A stretch of 6,947 nucleotides of DNA from the NCBI GenBank assembly GCA_051650265.1, contig JBOFIR010000059.1, positions 1 through 6,947 on the forward strand. The letters are read 5' to 3'. Below are positions 5,756-6,947 of this stretch, in pieces. The notes beneath the pieces are model-generated. The model ran no database searches and had not been told where the DNA came from. It saw only the letters and a program-made list of their open reading frames with translations. Source of the stretch: JBOFEH01 sp051650265. Its GTDB lineage: Bacteria > Bacillota > Clostridia > Lachnospirales > Cellulosilyticaceae. Position numbers and translations under genes: made by a program. The stretch's first letter is position 1. Each line of letters starts with the position of its first letter.

Positions 5756-5897
5756 ATTATTATTTTTAGCGTTGGACGCTTGGCTCATTTACGTTGGGAT
5801 TAAGCAAGAAAATCATTTCTTATTATTGCTTGTAGCGATGACACTGATTATTGATTTGATCAGTGGGTTGCAGATGCTCAGTCAAATCAGGTGGTAA
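5751..5897 (+). CDS. Small membrane protein, 48 residues, unknown
   Basis: I do not recognise the family. The protein has two hydrophobic stretches, about residues 1-17 (MELLFLALDAWLIYVGI) and about 23-40 (FLLLLVAMTLIIDLISGL), joined by a short polar KQENH turn. It would be a two-helix hairpin in the membrane. The ATG at 5751 has GGAG 9 nt upstream and is preferred. An in-frame ATG at 5736 or TTG at 5703 would add charged residues without a better ribosome site. It starts 53 nt after the SanA-like gene and ends 18 nt before the Crp/Fnr gene, so it is likely in one operon with both. Its codon use looks like its neighbours. Reality as a gene is likely but not certain. Confidence 0.6.
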   Translation: MELLFLALDAWLIYVGIKQENHFLLLLVAMTLIIDLISGLQMLSQIRW

Positions 5898-5915
5898 ACG
5901 TGTAGGGGGGATTGT

Positions 5916-6608
5916 ATGGTAAAGGAAGACGGGCTGAGAAAGTTTGTGAGACAGGTACCATTGTTTAGTACATTGCAAGAACCGCTTTTTGAGATGCTTG
6001 TAGATCGAGCGAGATTTCACTCTATCCCAAAAGGCGGGGTGATTTGTAAGAAGGGCAACCCTAGTCTGGCTATGTATATCATCCATACAGGAAGTGTGGG
6101 AGAATTTATTGAGGCGGACAATGGGGTTGAAACCATCATGAAAATTAGGCATCCAGAGGACTACTTTGGCGAACTGGGTATGCTTTCAGATGAGCTTTAT
6201 ATTACAACGACAGTGGCATTGCAGAGAACGGGTGTGGTAGAGATTCCTAAGGCAGTCTTTATGCAAGTGGTACAACAAGATGTTTCGGTGAATCAGTATA
6301 TTATACGTGTGCTAATTGAACGGCTTAGAAGATCTGCTATGTGGCAGATGAATTTCCTTTATCTAGATGCCCCCGGCAAGCTTGCCTATACACTCATCAA
6401 ATTGGGTGGCGAACAGGTGCATACGGAGCGGGCAATACATATTACACAAGATGAGTTAGCAAGTAGTTGTGGCCTAGCAAGGCAGACAGTAGCAAAAATA
6501 CTAGGGGAATGGCGTAGGTCAGGTTGGATTCATACGGATCGTGGCAAGCTAATCCTTATCAATAAAGAGGCGTTATTGGAGATGATTACTAATAGTGCGC
6601 CACGTTGA
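5916..6608 (+). CDS. Crp/Fnr-family transcriptional regulator
   Basis: A 230-residue DNA-binding regulator. The N-terminal cyclic-nucleotide-binding-type beta barrel (about 15-120) has the PKGGVICKKG and DYFGELGML turns. A long dimer helix follows (about 121-148), then a winged helix at about 153-225 with recognition helix GLARQTVAKILGEW (186-199). In the barrel, the Arg-Ser pair that grips the cAMP phosphate in Crp is replaced by YITTT (95-99). There is no N-terminal cysteine cluster as in Fnr; the only cysteines are C44 and C185. The effector is therefore unlikely to be cAMP or a 4Fe-4S cluster and is unknown. The start has AGGGGGG (5904-5910) with a 5-nt spacer. It is last in a probable operon with the SanA-like and small membrane genes and ends in a strong terminator. 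It may control its own operon or the hydrolase gene downstream (inference). Confidence 0.92.
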   Translation: MVKEDGLRKFVRQVPLFSTLQEPLFEMLVDRARFHSIPKGGVICKKGNPSLAMYIIHTGSVGEFIEADNGVETIMKIRHPEDYFGELGMLSDELYITTTVALQRTGVVEIPKAVFMQVVQQDVSVNQYIIRVLIERLRRSAMWQMNFLYLDAPGKLAYTLIKLGGEQVHTERAIHITQDELASSCGLARQTVAKILGEWRRSGWIHTDRGKLILINKEALLEMITNSAPR

Positions 6609-6613
6609 AGAAG

Positions 6614-6648
6614 GAGACTGAGATAAAGATGACTCAGTCTCTTTTTTT
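6614..6648 (+). terminator. Terminator after the Crp/Fnr gene
   Basis: A perfect 9-bp stem GAGACTGAG (6614-6622) with CTCAGTCTC (6633-6641), a 10-nt loop and seven T (6642-6648). It begins 5 nt after the stop codon. Confidence 0.92.
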
Positions 6649-6677
6649 GTTATCAGAAAATTTATAACTATTTACAT

Positions 6678-6705
6678 CTAATGTCGTGTGGATGACAGAC
6701 ATAAG
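6678..6705. promoter_or_regulatory. Imperfect inverted repeat, possible operator
   Basis: CTAATGTC (6678-6685) and GACATAAG (6698-6705) are inverted copies with one mismatch in eight and a 12-bp centre. Within it TGTC-N8-GACA (6682-6697) is a second overlapping palindrome. No T-run follows, so it is not a terminator. It lies between a terminator and the hydrolase start and overlaps a possible -35 box, as an operator would. The adjacent Crp/Fnr regulator is an obvious candidate to bind it, but the arms do not match the standard Crp or Fnr consensus. Confidence 0.4.
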
Positions 6706-6722
6706 GGTAAAAGTTTTATAAA
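6692..6722 (+). promoter_or_regulatory. Possible promoter of the S15/CocE-type hydrolase gene
   Basis: ATGACA (6692-6697; 5 of 6) and TATAAA (6717-6722; 5 of 6) are spaced 19 bp apart, slightly long, which fits a regulated promoter. Another -10-like box, TATAGT (6733-6738), would place the RNA start on the Shine-Dalgarno at 6745 and has no -35. Neither is certain. Confidence 0.35.
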
Positions 6723-6756
6723 CTAGACTTATTATAGTACATAAGGGGGAACACAA

Positions 6757-6947
6757 ATGGCAGTTGATCAATTATTGGAACAATCTGGATTGACAAGAAT
6801 ACCACCCTATTGGGATGCACGTTATACCAAAAATCTAGAGCAATTATCTAAGCCATGCTACACTGTGAAATTAATTGAGGATCTGTGCATTACACTAAGG
6901 GATGGGGTGAAAATCTATGTGGATGCTTATGTGCCAGCTGAGCTAGA
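6757..6947 (+). CDS. CocE/NonD or X-Pro dipeptidyl-peptidase-like hydrolase, N-terminal part
   Basis: Only the first 63 residues are present and the gene runs off the right edge. It begins MAVDQLLEQSGLTRIPPYWD. The segment LCITLRDGVKIYVDAYVPAE (about 43-62) matches the first strands of the S15/CocE alpha/beta-hydrolase family, where a (M/L)RDGV-x-(L/I)-x-x-D-x-Y-x-P pattern opens the catalytic domain. The Ser-Asp-His triad lies beyond the window, so peptidase and esterase/acylase members cannot be separated. The ATG has an AAGGGGG (6743-6749) site 7 nt upstream. There is no signal peptide, suggesting a cytoplasmic protein. A strong terminator and a putative operator lie upstream, so it has its own promoter. 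Confidence 0.75.
   Translation, partial: MAVDQLLEQSGLTRIPPYWDARYTKNLEQLSKPCYTVKLIEDLCITLRDGVKIYVDAYVPAEL

Overview
The window looks like chromosomal DNA of a low- to mid-GC Bacillota (Firmicutes), probably an anaerobe or facultative anaerobe. The pointers are sigma-A-type promoters, strong purine-rich Shine-Dalgarno sequences (several of an unusual AGGGGG form), many hairpin-plus-T-run terminators, an ECF-transporter S component, a ferredoxin-containing aldo/keto reductase and a PyrR-type RNA element. I cannot name the genus from the sequence. I saw no RNA gene, insertion sequence, CRISPR array, prophage gene or other sign of a mobile region.

Layout. Positions 1-494 (minus strand) hold the N-terminal part of a dicarboxylate/amino acid:cation symporter that runs off the left edge. 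It has a clear promoter (609-637) and a short leader that opens with a good PyrR-binding hairpin (558-595). On the plus strand, 697-847 is a tiny self-contained transcription unit: an extended -10 promoter, a 22-codon ORF and a terminator. A second terminator follows at 862-903. Next comes a Na+/phosphate cotransporter-family protein with a C-terminal PhoU-like domain (998-2641), separated by a bidirectional terminator (2648-2688) from a minus-strand aldo/keto reductase with two Fe-S cysteine clusters (2706-3809). Divergent promoters lie between the reductase and a plus-strand pair: an ECF S component (3964-4500) overlapping by 20 bp a DUF1893 protein (4481-4927). Then comes a probable operon: a SanA/YdcF-like DUF218 membrane protein (5035-5697), a 48-residue two-helix membrane protein (5751-5897) and a Crp/Fnr-family regulator (5916-6608), closed by a strong terminator (6614-6648). 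At the right edge an S15/CocE-type hydrolase begins (6757 onward), preceded by an imperfect inverted repeat that could be an operator.

How the genes fit together. Most units are independent and separated by terminators, so this is a run of small housekeeping and transport units, not one system. The most notable links are the PyrR-type leader in front of a C4-dicarboxylate/amino-acid-type transporter, suggesting uptake of orotate, a related pyrimidine precursor or aspartate; the overlapping ECF S-component/DUF1893 pair, suggesting that DUF1893 works on or with the imported compound; and the unexplained 22-codon unit.
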